This document shows positions 23,001-32,991 of a stretch of DNA of 64,000 nucleotides, one piece after another; position 1 is the stretch's first letter, and each line of letters begins with the position of its first letter. Under the pieces are notes generated by a model. That model had not been told where the DNA came from. It saw only the letters and a program-made list of their open reading frames with translations, and did no database searches. Position numbers and translations under genes: made by a program. Source of the stretch: Mugil cephalus (lineage: Eukaryota > Chordata > Actinopteri > Mugiliformes > Mugilidae); NCBI RefSeq assembly GCF_022458985.1, contig NC_061778.1, positions 2,869,501-2,933,500 of the forward strand, given 5' to 3'.

Positions 23001-26000
23001 AGCGATATGACCAAAAAAATGTATCGCGATCCCAGAAAATGATGCCGTTTACAAATAAGAGCCTTATGTGATTCTAATGAAGTGAGGAATCACAATGAAA
23101 AGACAACTACAGCAAAAATACAGAACTTTTACTGTGCAAATCTCAAACATCTTTTAGAAAACCAATGCAACTCTCTTAAGTTTTGAACTTAGCTTGGAGT
23201 GAGTATATAATTTATCAGTATATTATTAGGACAAATTCCCAAATAAATTGTTTTATTTACGACTTTCAGGACAAATATAAATTAAACAATGAAGCTTTTC
23301 TTTGCATGTGCAGCATTTGCTCTCCGTGCAACCATTTCACCTGGCAACAAGAAATACTATTTTCTGATTGGCTGACAGGTCGCGTCTTCCATTCATACAT
23401 TACGAATCTCTTTTATATACAGTTTTGGTTTGTTTCACATAAATTAAATAAATGCACAAGAAAAAGGATGAAAATAATCATATAAGGTAAGTATTTTTTA
23501 AAAACAACAACAAAATATATATGCAGTGTGGTTAGAAACCTGTAGAGGCATATATGAAAATCACACCTGAAGATATACGTTAAGATGCACATGATACAAA
23601 ATCAAATAAATGTTAAATGAACAAATTGAAAGTTACATGTTAAAAAAAAAAAAAGGGCCTATTTTTCCAAGTTTATGTTACTAATGTGCAGCAACTTTTA
23701 CCACTTCTCAGCATGAGAAATGTGGCGTGTGAACTTAATGAAATGCGTGTGTCACACGACTTGAGAGTCCTGCATAAAAAGTCGTGCAACTTGCAGCTTT
23801 AACTTGACAACACTTGCATAAAACGATTGTTTGGTCCAACATGTAAGACACTGTATTTGGGAAACTTGACACACGAAACAATACAAAACAAAGATGAGTA
23901 TTTGGTTAAAATACCATTATCGGCAAGTATAAAAGTAATGATCAGATTGTGGTATAAAGTGGAGCCAAGACACATTTGTAATGGAGAAACTCACACACAA
24001 ATTGAGACGACAGGAAATACAATTTGAAGACAAGTGGGGAAAAATGATTACTGATTACAGGAGGACAGAAGAGGACACCACCGCCATCACCGGTGAATAG
24101 GGACACTGACGTAAGATGGATTGACGAAGAATTTTAATTTCCTAAGCCCTGATGCTGTAACTGTTAAAACCACTGTTAATTCTAATAAAAGATAAGTTAC
24201 CAAAAACCGCCCAGTCCTAGTAGGAAGTACGATCATGTTTAGAAATACTCACGGTCCACTCTCGCTCCAGCTCAGCTCCAGTCTTCACGTTTTCAAAGTC
24301 CAGGCCCCCCCAGTTCCTAACGTGTCTCCTGCTGCCCTCCTTTCGGTCTATGTCAGGCGCAGGACCCGAACGTCTCGGGTCGTCCAGGAAGTTACGGATC
24401 GGTTTGTCTCCATCCGACTAAGCACAGATTAAAAAATAAATGAATCATAATTGACCCATCTCCAAACCCTGCCCCAATCATGTCCAATCATACATCATAG
24501 CAACCGTTGCTATGTAAACATGGTGGTCAAGGCTGCCGGCCTCCGACAAGCTAAATGGTGAAGTGGTGTGTCGATTGCATTTGTAAGTCGTGCCCCATAG
24601 AGTTACACAACAGGAGCGGTGCCTTAAGTGGATCAAACAGTGTAAAAGGAAGAAGAAAATAAACAAGCATACATACGTCTGCTCCAAGGTAAGGCTAAAA
24701 TAGGCTAAAGCTAATAGCTAACATCGAGCTAGCAAGACGCTTATATATGGAAAACTGTATATCAACTGTATTGTTACTATTGGCGAATATTACTAATATT
24801 ACTGCCTAACTAACATTAGTTAACTTAATATTAGCTAGCTAACTAGCTAGCGAGTTAAAGTTATCTAGCTAATTTTAGCTGTTGCGTCGGGTCTGGATGC
24901 TGGCAGCTCTCTCTAACGTCATGCTACCAAAAGGCAATTTAAACGTGTTTTAATTTCATCTTTCACGTAGCATATAGCGTGTTCGTGTATTTTGTGAATG
25001 GACAGCGTACACCTGAGGCTGCTCGATGTATTTGAGGTAGAGGTCATGAGATGAGTTGAGATTTTGCCATTGAACGGTTTGCATTTACGGCTCGATAATC
25101 ATATTTTCCCTTTCGTAGCATATTTTAAATATTAGTATATCCCTCCACTGCATACTGTAACCGCTTTACCTCGATCTGGAGTACAGCATGCAGGTATCGC
25201 TCCAAAAAGAATCACTGACATGCATCGATATACTTCTCCCCGCCATGACACTGTGAGACGTCAGGAAGTTTGACAGGCTAGCAACAGTAACTAAGGGGGC
25301 GGGGCTAGCAACAGTAACCAAGGGGCGGGGATAGCATCGGTAACTAAGGGGGGCGGGGCTTTTGTGAAAGATCATTAAACCGGTTCAGCCTCTGAAACCT
25401 CCGTCACATATAGTGTTTAAATGTATAGTCTCGTACCCGCTGTCCTCTCTCATACTCTGCTATTCTCTCCATTTCTTCGTTCATCTTCTCGATGTTCTGT
25501 CGCCTCTTCTCCTCCCATTCCTGCAGAAAAAACGATTTTTTACAAATACAGGATGTTAACGTTCAGCCTGACATTAAACTAGATCTGATACACAAACACC
25601 AGCAAGTTTACCAGAGCAAAGATCTATTTGGTGGGTGTATCTCTCTATAGATTAACAGTAGAAGACTCACTGCATCATGCATTATTATTATTATTGATTG
25701 AAATATTTTTTTTATATTATCATGTTTGCAGCCACTGTGGCAATTTCTTAATAATCATGTAAACAATAAAAGCTGCATTCTGTTATTGTAGCCTAACTTC
25801 CTGAGGTAGATTTGTCCACCACAGGCGGAGGTAACCGGACTCCCCATCAGCTTTTTATAGTTTGCATAGTTTCATTGTGACATTAGACTGCAGACAGAGA
25901 GAGTCACATCATAGAGGGGTTGGATGGAAGGAGAGATTATCATGATGGTGCTTTAAAATAACTTCATCCAAACTGAAACCAGCTCCTGACAACTCCCTGG

Positions 26001-29000
26001 ATAAGAAGTTAATAAGTTTGCTCTGAATATTTGACTGCATTGTGCTCTCAGAGTTATTTATGATGTGCTCAGTGACTTTATTTGTTATTTAAATTGACTC
26101 TTGATGAGTTTTTAGTCTTGACCTTTCTACAACTCCATGAATAAATAAAATATATAAAGATCCCCACTCACCTTTGATTTCCTGTCCATGCCACCTGGCG
26201 TCCCGTCTCCTCCTAATCCTCCACCACCACCACCTCCTCCTCCACCACCTATTCCTACTCCTACTCCCCCTCCTCCTCCTCCTCCTCCTCCTCCTCCACC
26301 ACCTCCACCTCTTCCTCCTCTCCTTCCTCCTCTGCGTCCCGGACCTCCCATTTCTCCAGGTTCTCCGTCTCTCGGTGTCCTGGGTTCTCGCTCTCTCCGA
26401 TCTTGGCGACCACCACCACCGCCACCGCCGCCGCCTCCACCTCTTTCTCCTCCACCTCCTCTCTGACCTCCTCGACCCATTCGCCCGGACCCCATCCTCC
26501 TCGGGGGGCTGTGGCCGTCACTCGGTCCCCTGTCCATCGGTCCCCTATGTCCGTCCATCGGTCCCCTGTGTCCGTCCATCGGTCCTCTGTGTCCGTCCAT
26601 CGGTCCTCTGTGTCCATCGCTCTCCTCTGAACTCTTCCGGCCGCGAGGCGTTGCAGGTTTCCAGTCGTTCACGACTCTCTTTTCCTTTAAACGAACACAC
26701 ACAGTAATCACAACGTGCATTTCCTAAGATGCAGTTATATAATATAATATTGTAATGAAAATCCAAATACACAGCTTTTCATGCATCCAGCAGCTTTATC
26801 CCACTATTATTATTCTATTGGCTGCTAATAAAATCCCTTGCACGTTTAATTTAAACATTGAATCACCTGGATGTGACCTGCGTCTGCCAGCTCTGACACA
26901 AAAGACTAATCTGGGCTGTGGATTATGTAAAACCATCAGACGATGAACTCTGAGGCTGAGAGGCGATGAATAAGAGAGCGAGAGTGCTCTTTAAAAACGC
27001 AGTTCACCGGTTCATTGGCCAGATTTATAAGCACTTCAGTGGGCTGGTGGATCAAATTTGACCCTTTGACCATGAATCAATATTCATCCAGACACATTTA
27101 GAGCAGACGCCGCATTGTTGAACATTGAGGGGGTCAATCTGAACCTTGCTAAGAGATTACTGCACCGTTACGCCAACATCCCTTTTGAACCTTACGACTG
27201 CATGGGTCATGCAACAAATGTTCTGTCATAATTTAACTGCATGCTGTAGAAGTTACCTGAAGCAGCTGTGATTTATACTTTATATATATATAAAAAAAAG
27301 CCGTCTCTGGAAGAGATGAACCCGCAAAACTTGACCGTCTTGGTTCAGTCTCAGTGTTTAAACCATCCCGCAGCTGGTGAACATAGTGCAGCATTCAGCT
27401 TCTAATAAGACAGACGTCTCCCGCAGAAGCTCCACACTAAATATTTTATCTCAATATATGTTGAAGTTTGAAGGTTTTTCCACCATAATGTAATTTCACA
27501 ACCTGGACATACGGCAAATTCCTTTCATCCACTTTGAAGAGGGACTAACATGTTTGTCCAGCTTATGTGAACTGAACAGTGCTCATGCAGAGCTGGATAA
27601 ACAGATTACACATTCAGTCCTCCAGGATGTTTTAGGTACTTTAAAATGTTGACTGAAGTTCATTCTGCACCAGTATCTTGCTGTTACAACATTACGTTGG
27701 CATAAGAGGCGCAATCATCCGCCTGAAATCTTTCAAATCAAATCTTTGCAGAGCAGACGCGGAGCTGCAGGGATGAATAACCAACAGGAACCTCTCACGC
27801 GGTAACATTTGGGAAAACAAGCCACCGTCTGCTTTTATACCAGCAACTTTTCTTTTAGTACGACTGGTTTTATTAAACCACGAGGGGGCCATTATTCTGG
27901 AGAGCTGTATTTATACGATGAGCTAACTCTGAGTCAGGCCTCCCTTAGCTCTAAAATCTTAACGAGACGTTGAAACCTTCCTCTGGGATTCTGCTCTACG
28001 TCAACATGATTCATCGTTTCATTCATGCTGCCAATCTCCCAGAAATGTTCTGTTGGAGGGATGTACACAACCTGCATCAAACCTTTAGGAACACCGAGGG
28101 ATTCAGAGCATGATCGATTGGTACGAAGGAGTTTAAAGTGACTAAACACCACACGAGTCATCCAGCGTCCCTTGTTTCAACCTTGTTTTTTTGGATCCTG
28201 TCCACTGGTGGTTGGGCCTGTGTCCACTGCCGTCTCAGATTTCTGCTCTTAATCCAATCAACAACCTCCAGCTTGTTGTGAATATCAGCTGCACAAACTG
28301 AGCAGCAACTAAAGCTCTTCAACTGCATCCACAGAGTTTTTACTGCCTTTAAACAGTAAATAACAGCAAAAATATAAAACTAGCCATTTGCAGTTCTCAC
28401 TCTGCATGCAAACATATATATATACATGTAGCGGTTAGCCCAAAAGCTAATCCCCTCCCAGCTGTAACCAAATGTGCAGAGGAGTGATGACGGGCATCTG
28501 TCAGAGGTCAGATGATGTGTCTCCGTCTGCTTGTTTGTCATAAAGACGATTTTGTACAGACACCCAAACACGACATGATGGAAAGATGTGTCACAGGCTT
28601 CTTGTAACTAATAATAATTGTGTCATTTAGTTTTGAAGGTCTCTGACGGTGACATCAATCATCCGTCTGAAAGGGTGATTTTTAAAAGTCTACGGTGCAC
28701 GTCGCGTCTCACCCCTGCTGGTTTGGAAAGGTCGACGGTGACGGTGAAGTTTTCCTTCTCCGTCTTCGGCCTGTCCGTCTCCGGCTCGTGTGGGCGGGGC
28801 TTGCGGGGAGTTGTGATGGCGATGCCCTCCTGCTCGGCCTTCTTCTTGTCTTCCTCGATTTCCTGTCGGCATCGAGTGACAGAGTGAGCAAGACAATGAC
28901 CAATGCTGCATCACAAATTAACACGGATTCTTAAAAACAAAAAAAGAGCCCTAAATATTAGAGTTTCAAGAAAAAAAATCACTTTTTTTAATATAGCATT

Positions 29001-29410
29001 ATGTCTGGGATAACAGTGGATCTATTATAGCCTTCAGTTCAGATTATTTTGAGACATTTACAGTCATGCTGGTATCATGAGGTGTTGTCTTTTAGCATCT
29101 CTAACTTAATTGTTTCTCCGTACCTTGTACCTCTTGACCAGAGCTTCATTCTTCTTCCTCAGAGCTTCTATTCGTTTGTCCAACTCTGCATCTTTCTCCT
29201 CCTTGGTCTTGAGATCCACCGCTGACGACTGGCACAGAGAGGAGAAGGAAGAGTAAGGGGGGAGAACAATGATACATGCACTAAATGTGGAAAACACTAA
29301 TAATTCTGTTAAACCGTGTGGGAAAAGCCAGTATATCCTGGTTTTGTCATCCAGTGGGTCTTGACAAAAGCGTAAAAATAATGTCTGCTCTTCCTGATTC
29401 TACTCACCAT
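14258..29410 (-). CDS. ccdc9: coiled-coil domain-containing protein 9 (ccdc9), 13 coding exons, complete
   Basis: Joining 13 exons with matching phases gives one uninterrupted 908-residue protein. Order: start Met; conserved N-terminal coiled coil (2-60; KEEKDAELDKRIEALRKKNE matches human CCDC9 almost exactly); a DGHRGPM heptad repeat and glycine tracts (about 95-250); the conserved DUF4594-type core (254-440, with DRKSKEWEEKRRQNIEKMNE, IRNFLDDPRR, TGRERAEYLRWKKEREQID, TGQWRREWDAQKTDNMF and PPKAPTFGDFLSQ); an acidic region (505-540); a conserved SPFSPLDHQPVTDWGEE block (602-618); then a ~285-residue extension with 11 octads, ending VAYSKKSRALV. Human CCDC9 has about 531 residues and stops soon after the DWGEE block. 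CCDC9 has been reported to associate with the exon-junction complex; the protein looks largely disordered and RNA-binding-like. Bbc3 to the right and inafm1 to the left mark it as ccdc9, not ccdc9b. Confidence 0.92.
15138..15569 (-). CDS. ccdc9: ccdc9 coding exon 12, octad repeats
   Basis: 432 bases, residues 683-826. Acceptor CTACCACAG, donor CTCAAG|GTAATA (phase 1). After DISSPPQTEAESQ it holds 11 tandem DPAPSEVS-type octads, then ASDFPAPAEVSEAAETLDQ. No counterpart in human CCDC9. The join to exons 11 and 13 is phase-consistent and leaves the frame open. Confidence 0.85.
15231..15494 (-). repeat. 24 bp coding minisatellite in ccdc9 exon 12
   Basis: Eleven 24-base units, each encoding one octad (consensus DPAPSEVS; variants DPTPSEVS, DSAPSEVS, DPAPAEVS, DPAPAKVS, DPAPVESS). 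The period is a multiple of three and units lack stops in several frames, so long open frames appear on both strands. Confidence 0.93.
15900..16600. other. ccdc9 intron 11 sequence, nothing recognised
   Basis: AT-rich intron sequence between exons 12 and 11. No conserved exon, RNA gene or clear repeat seen. Confidence 0.5.
16627..16720 (+). repeat. possible tRNA-derived SINE fragment
   Basis: The text agcagctgtggctcaggaga begins with a tRNA-like A box (TGGCTCAGGAG fits TRGYNNARNNG) and resembles the 'gctgtggctcaggaggtagagc' head of a common fish repeat. No intact B box follows, so it is not a functional tRNA gene. It lies in ccdc9 intron 11. Confidence 0.4.
17372..17906 (-). CDS. ccdc9: ccdc9 coding exon 11
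   Basis: 535 bases, residues 505-682. Acceptor TTTATTCAG, donor ATACAG|GTGAGA (phase 1). Acidic start (EEDDDEEWEDASDGEGDED, like human EEDEEWEDISEDEEEE), a Ser/Pro/Arg linker, the conserved SPFSPLDHQPVTDWGEE block, then an EVEVEVEE acidic stretch. Reading past the donor would end the protein about 16 residues later, so intron retention would give a shorter, human-like C-terminus. Confidence 0.93.
18035..18235 (+). mobile_element. LINE-like 3' tail in ccdc9 intron 10... 9 side
   Basis: Ends in 'ccccattgtgggacaaataaatg' style text (split here as ccccattgtgggac / aaataaatg), then ttctaattctaa. This is the typical 3' terminus and short simple-repeat tail of fish non-LTR elements. It lies between ccdc9 exons 11 and 10 and is antisense to the gene. 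No coding part remains. Confidence 0.6.
18433..18562 (-). CDS. ccdc9: ccdc9 coding exon 10
   Basis: 130 bases, residues 461-504. Acceptor TTTGACAG, donor AAG|GTAGAA. Begins SMHDNRWEG (human SDHDDRWE), then a highly charged Lys/Glu/Arg segment ending PRPPAAPK. Confidence 0.93.
18720..18843 (-). CDS. ccdc9: ccdc9 coding exon 9
   Basis: 124 bases, residues 420-460. Acceptor CTCCTGCAG, donor TACAG|GTGAGG (phase 2). Encodes DDSKRPPKAPTFGDFLSQGR (human RPPKPPTFGEFLSQ) and an arginine/glycine stretch RGDRGRGKGRGQKQSY. Confidence 0.95.
18850..20020. other. ccdc9 intron 8 sequence, nothing recognised
   Basis: AT-rich intron sequence with a short (ATT/AAT)n run near 19000-19030; no exon-like stretch. 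Confidence 0.45.
20027..20050. repeat. AT microsatellite
   Basis: Twelve AT units inside ccdc9 intron 8. Confidence 0.9.
20400..20745. mobile_element. MITE-like element, copy B (inverted relative to copy A)
   Basis: Reverse complement of blocks in 12828-13332: tacgtttacatgc end, gccttaatc, tgactttaactggacaattt, aagtgcatgtaaa, gcagaagaagaa and aaaaagctgaactattatc. Only one inverted end is clear, so the far end is truncated or diverged. Lies in ccdc9 intron 8. Confidence 0.65.
22031..22052. repeat. CA microsatellite in ccdc9 intron 8
   Basis: (CA)11. Confidence 0.9.
22506..22533 (-). repeat. CA repeat next to the ccdc9 exon 8 GC donor
   Basis: On the coding (minus) strand this is a (CA)n/(ACAT) tract beginning within ten bases after the GCAAGT donor. 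Intronic CA repeats close to 5' splice sites are known hnRNP L binding sites that change donor use. Confidence 0.9.
22540..22601 (-). CDS. ccdc9: ccdc9 coding exon 8, GC donor
   Basis: 62 bases, completing Met399 and encoding 400-419 (FKEDPYASAEGVPSEPGSRR). Acceptor TTTTTTCACAG. The donor reads AGAG|GCAAGT, the consensus of GC-AG introns; the only nearby GT would shift frame and hit a stop early in exon 9. A CA repeat begins within ten bases downstream. Confidence 0.88.
22748..22923 (-). CDS. ccdc9: ccdc9 coding exon 7
   Basis: 176 bases, residues 341-398 plus two bases of Met399. Acceptor TCTCTGCAG, donor AACAT|GTAAGG (phase 2). Contains MTMTGRERAEYLRWKKERE and ATGQWRREWDAQKTDN, the best conserved part of the family. 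Confidence 0.95.
22985..23480. repeat. interspersed repeat, copy in ccdc9 intron 6
   Basis: Starts with 'gagctgagcgatatgacc' and 'tatcgcgat' words typical of a widespread fish repeat. Its right part (23335-23420: cctggcaacaagaaatacta, ttttctgattggctga, ttcatacatta, aatctctttta) is shared with 61030-61160. Whether both halves are one element is not certain. Confidence 0.55.
24253..24417 (-). CDS. ccdc9: ccdc9 coding exon 6
   Basis: 165 bases, residues 286-340. Acceptor TGTGCTTAG, donor ACC|GTGAGT. Contains KPIRNFLDDPRRSGP, then RRHVRNWGGLDFE, matching the human core (VRNFLDDPRR ... RNWGGPDFE). Confidence 0.95.
25275..25365. repeat. GC-box-bearing 30 bp minisatellite in ccdc9 intron 5
   Basis: Three copies of a ~30-base unit of the form gctagcaacagtaactaagg followed by ggggcggggc. 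Each carries an Sp1-type GGGGCGGGG box, standing out from AT-rich intron sequence. Confidence 0.85.
25437..25520 (-). CDS. ccdc9: ccdc9 coding exon 5
   Basis: 84 bases, residues 258-285, phase 0. Acceptor TTTTCTGCAG, donor CGG|GTACGA. Encodes EWEEKRRQNIEKMNEEMERI then AEYERGQR, nearly identical to human. Confidence 0.95.
26172..26684 (-). CDS. ccdc9: ccdc9 coding exon 4, repeat-rich
   Basis: 513 bases, residues 87-257. Acceptor TTTAAAG, donor AAG|GTGAGT. It begins EKRVVNDWKPATPRG, carries a DGHRGPM heptad repeated four times, then RGG/poly-Gly tracts of up to 15 glycines, and ends in the conserved MDRKSK. RGG-rich tracts suggest RNA contact. The run lengths are assembly-sensitive. Confidence 0.92.
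26516..26620 (-). repeat. 21 bp coding repeat (DGHRGPM) in ccdc9 exon 4
   Basis: Four in-frame heptads DGHRGPM, the last grading into DRGPSDGH. Part of the coding sequence. Confidence 0.9.
28713..28862 (-). CDS. ccdc9: ccdc9 coding exon 3
   Basis: 150 bases, residues 37-86. Acceptor CGACAG, donor CAGGG|GTGAGA. Starts EIEEDKKKAEQEGIAITTPR, parallel to human EIEEDRKKAELEGVAVTAPR. Confidence 0.95.
29124..29228 (-). CDS. ccdc9: ccdc9 coding exon 2
   Basis: 105 bases, phase 0 on both sides, residues 2-36. Acceptor TGTGCCAG, donor AAG|GTACGG. Encodes the most conserved N-terminal coiled coil, ending KKNEALVKRYK. Confidence 0.95.
29408..29410 (-). CDS. ccdc9: ccdc9 coding exon 1 (start codon only)
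   Basis: The ATG is the last three bases of its exon, followed at once by a strong donor (ATG|GTGAGTA). The exon's 5' end is probably the acceptor at about 29462 (pyrimidine-rich tract ending ATTATTAG). Joining to exon 2 gives MSSAVDLKTKEEKD, matching human MAATLDLKSKEEKD. Confidence 0.85.
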
Positions 29411-30234
29411 AGTTGGCTCTGACTTGTCTTCATACACAGGTAGGTGAAAGTTGGTTCCTCCTAATAATGAAGAAGAGGATGAAGAATGTGCCAAGTAAAT
29501 ATATGAGACTATGAGGACAGGAAATAGTGAAAACGACGGTTATAATTTGCCACGGACTAAGGTGACATCTTCAAAAATGTCTGTCAAAACGACAAAGAAA
29601 TGCAGCAAACCATCACATTTAAGTTAAATGGGAGACATCTGACAACAGAAACTTAAACATTTGAAATAGATTTATCTGCATTTTACTTATTACTTCATCT
29701 AAAATATTTACCATTTCCCAATTGGAGATACCTGATTGGATTTGCATAAATTTGACCTGTACGTGCAATAATATTTGGAGGATATGTTTGCACCAGACAA
29801 TTTCCTAACAATAATCAGATCAATAGTTTAGATAATAATTAATCACAGGTGAGGCTACAGGTGTGTGTGCATCAACTGAAATGAACAAATCCTTCATGCG
29901 TTCCTAAAGCTTCTTTAAGCGTCTTAGAGCTGCACACAGGATGCAAATAAATTACCTGAGTCACAGCAGCAGCTCTGATACACAACACACACAGACATCT
30001 ACAGGCTGTATAACAACATTAAATCCTACCTGTGCTCTAAAGAGCCCTCATTTGACTTAATTAGTTTAACTCAAGGTCTGCTGGGAAGTAATGTAAGCAC
30101 ACTGAGCCATGTCTGATACAAAGCCCCGAACCCCCCCACGAAGGAAACAAACCACTGCACCCATGCAGACAACATGCGGCAAAACAGCGGGGTAAATGTT
30201 TACACGCGTTTAAGTCACACTTTGTTAATATTAC

Positions 30235-30360
30235 CTCTATCAGGGGGAGTTATAACGAGGGTAACGAGCAGCCGATAAGTCTCGTTTCTCTTTGCCAATT
30301 CCTGCTCCTCAATGTGTCCTCGTTATTCGGCTTCCTGTTAGCAGCGGCTAACTTCCTGCC
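30235..30360 (-). other. ccdc9: candidate ccdc9 5' non-coding exon and promoter edge
   Basis: On the minus strand a GC-richer stretch ends at GATAGAG|GTAATA, a usable donor (exon end about 30235), which could pair with the ATTATTAG acceptor at about 29462. Just upstream are two GGAAG ETS-type cores (30330-30365). No TATA box is evident. Exact transcription start unknown. Confidence 0.4.
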
Positions 30361-30565
30361 AAATAAAGAGCCCCTCTCGGTGTTTTTTTAAAGAGACAGT
30401 GCTTTTCTTGAGCTGCCGAGGTAAACTGACATTTCTTTTTTACGACTACATCAACAGAAAATGTTTATAATATAATATTTAGACATTTGAAGCATAAAAA
30501 CTTAACTTAACTTAAACTTAACAGCAGTTTTTAGAGTTTTAGAGGAAATGTAGTTCACGATTTGG

Positions 30566-30579
30566 CCGCTAGAGGACGC
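30566..30579 (+). promoter_or_regulatory. CTCF-like motif near the ccdc9 5' end
   Basis: CCGCTAGAGGACGC matches the core CTCF pattern CCASYAGRKGGCRS at 12 of 14 positions. Plus-strand orientation, about 200 bases upstream of the putative ccdc9 promoter. Confidence 0.35.
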
Positions 30580-30639
30580 CAGCGGAAAGAGAGACTCGTT
30601 GTTAATCACATCAGGCCAGAAGCTGCCGCCCAAACTCTT

Positions 30640-31650
30640 AAAGGGAAACACACACACACACAAATATAAAAATACAACACATAAAACATATAAAATATAA
30701 TATATAACACTACAGCACTGCACCTGGACATTTATACTACTAGACACTGGCAGCAGTGACTAACTAAATAAGTCCCTTGTCACAGATTATATTTATTACC
30801 CACACTAACTCATTGACATGCAAATACACTTTATAATCCCTGTAGTGCCCTGTATTTATTCATTTAAAATTGTGTATTTATTTATTTTTATTAATTATTT
30901 AAATGTTCATAGATTTTTTATTTTACTTTTTACTATTTTTTTTATTATATTTATTAGTCAAACTACCTCTACAATGACATGTGAATATATAATCCCCTGT
31001 AATTATTTATTTATTTATTATATGTATAGTTTGTTATTTAATTTTATTTGTTTTATATAATGTATTTATTTTAATTAATTATGTATTTTTATTATTTTGT
31101 TGTTGACAATACCACTACTCTACTACCTCTGCAATAACATGTAAAAATATATTCCCGGTAATTCCTATTTATATGTGCACCTTACTCATGTTTGCATCCC
31201 CCATGGACACCTTTGGATAGCTAATACATTGATAAAAAATTTTATTTCTTTTATATACACTTTGTTTTGTTCTATTTTTTGTTATTTTTGTTACTTAAAA
31301 GTGTCTCGTACTTACATGTCACGCTGCCCACTTTTGACTTAAATTGTTTTCTGAACATGAATCTTGTCAACACTAAGACTCAGAGGCCTACAAACAACTA
31401 TCAACAACTAGTTTATACAGAAATAATGTCCAGCTCAGTCATATTTACTACACAAAAGTAAAGCGTGTGAACACGTAAAAAAATATATTATTTAGTTGTT
31501 CTCGAGCAGATACACATATAATAAAATGAATAGAAAAAATAGACATGAGTTGGCTTTTGCAACACATTGAACATGTCTGCAAGATGTGCATATTTAAATT
31601 AAAAAAAAAAAAAAAAAAGGACATAGGCAACGGTTAAATGCTTGCATGAC
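30640..31650. other. AT-rich low-complexity spacer
   Basis: Mostly TTTATT-type sequence with a short CA run at 30648-30662 and a poly(A) run at 31600-31618. Open frames are hydrophobic artefacts of T-richness. No gene. Confidence 0.6.
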
Positions 31651-32315
31651 ATTTAGAAAATCTTTGTGATCGTATCAGTTCGAAAGCTAAAGCAACAACA
31701 GGCCTGATGTGCTTTTTGTGTGGCGTGTCCTTCAAAAACGGTGGCTCACTGTAGACGTTGATAAGATTATAGCCATAATGAAAGGAGCAAAACCAGTACA
31801 GTTTGTTTTATCGGCTCAAGATACATTGTTTTCTGTTTGGCCCTGACAGCAAGGTGCATTTTTGTAATCTGAAATACCCAAACGTGAAGCCGAAAAAAAA
31901 AAGATGCAATTGGATTATAACAGATAATGATAACAGCCATTGTTACGATGACTAAACCCATTTTGTAATCGGCTGTTCTGTTCTCTGTCTGCACATTTGA
32001 TTGTTCTATTAGTTAGCAACCGACACAACTAAGACAGCTCATTACGGCTGGTGGAACATTTGGTTCTTCTCCAGATTTTAAGACATTTGAAGCAGCTGCA
32101 TTACATTTCCACCTTTGCAGCTTTAAGCCGTCGCCCCGTCAGACTATCCCGTGTCCCAGTTTCAGTGGACACAGTCAAAACAAACAGCTACTCTGTTGTC
32201 AGGGAGGACACTGAGTAATGACAACCGAAGGGTTTCGCCAATCGCTCTATAAAAATCTCGCAACCAGAGCCACGGTATCTGTGCCATCGCATCGCCGCGC
32301 AGCAGAGACCTGCAG

Positions 32316-32356
32316 GAGACAGGTGGAGACAGGTGGAGACAGGTGGAGACGGGTGG
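32316..32356. repeat. 11 bp minisatellite
   Basis: Four copies of gagacaggtgg with the last changed to gagacgggtgg. Confidence 0.9.
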
Positions 32357-32960
32357 GAGGGACGCACCAGACCGCAGCTTCAGTTACACTGACAAGAGTG
32401 CGATTTAATATGACAGAATAATTGAACCGCAACATTTAATAACATGACACAGAACAGAGAGGACCGACGGTGCATGACACCAAACTCCATTTTGATTCTT
32501 GTAATTTTTTGGACGCAACGTAACGCAATTATTGCAGTTATGTAAATAGATAGAAAGAGGAGAATATGTGAGATGTTTGTGCATAGAGTGATACACCGTC
32601 AGGAATCCACGGCTGCAGGATTCAACATAGCTTTTATTCATCACACGCCGGGTGGAAACGACGGCCCGGTGCAGTCACTCCGAGCCTGGAGGCGGGAGGG
32701 GTATGGAGGTGGTGGTGGTGATGGAGGTGGAGGTGGGGGAGGAGGGGGTGAGGGGATGAGGACTCAGGGATGAGCTCATTGTTGTGAGAGCCAAACAACA
32801 GCCTCCTTGGGGATGACACGAAGGCCCTTGAGGCTCCGATCACGGACGGAGGAAAGTGACGGTGGTTTTTCTTGTTGATATAAACAACCAGCACTCAGGG
32901 GTTTCCGCCGAATGTCAGTGACTCAATGCAAACTGTCAGCCTCCACTCCTTTATTGGGAA

Positions 32961-32991
32961 ATCCCTCTATATACAGTTTATATAGAGGGAT
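32961..32991. other. perfect 13 bp hairpin
   Basis: ATCCCTCTATATA and TATATAGAGGGAT are exact reverse complements around a 5-base loop (cagtt). Lies between ccdc9 and bbc3. Too short and AT-rich for a typical microRNA precursor. Confidence 0.9.

Noticed and set aside
26174-26707. 177-residue Leu/His/Pro plus-strand frame and other antisense frames
   Set aside because: Complement of the Gly-rich ccdc9 exon 4.
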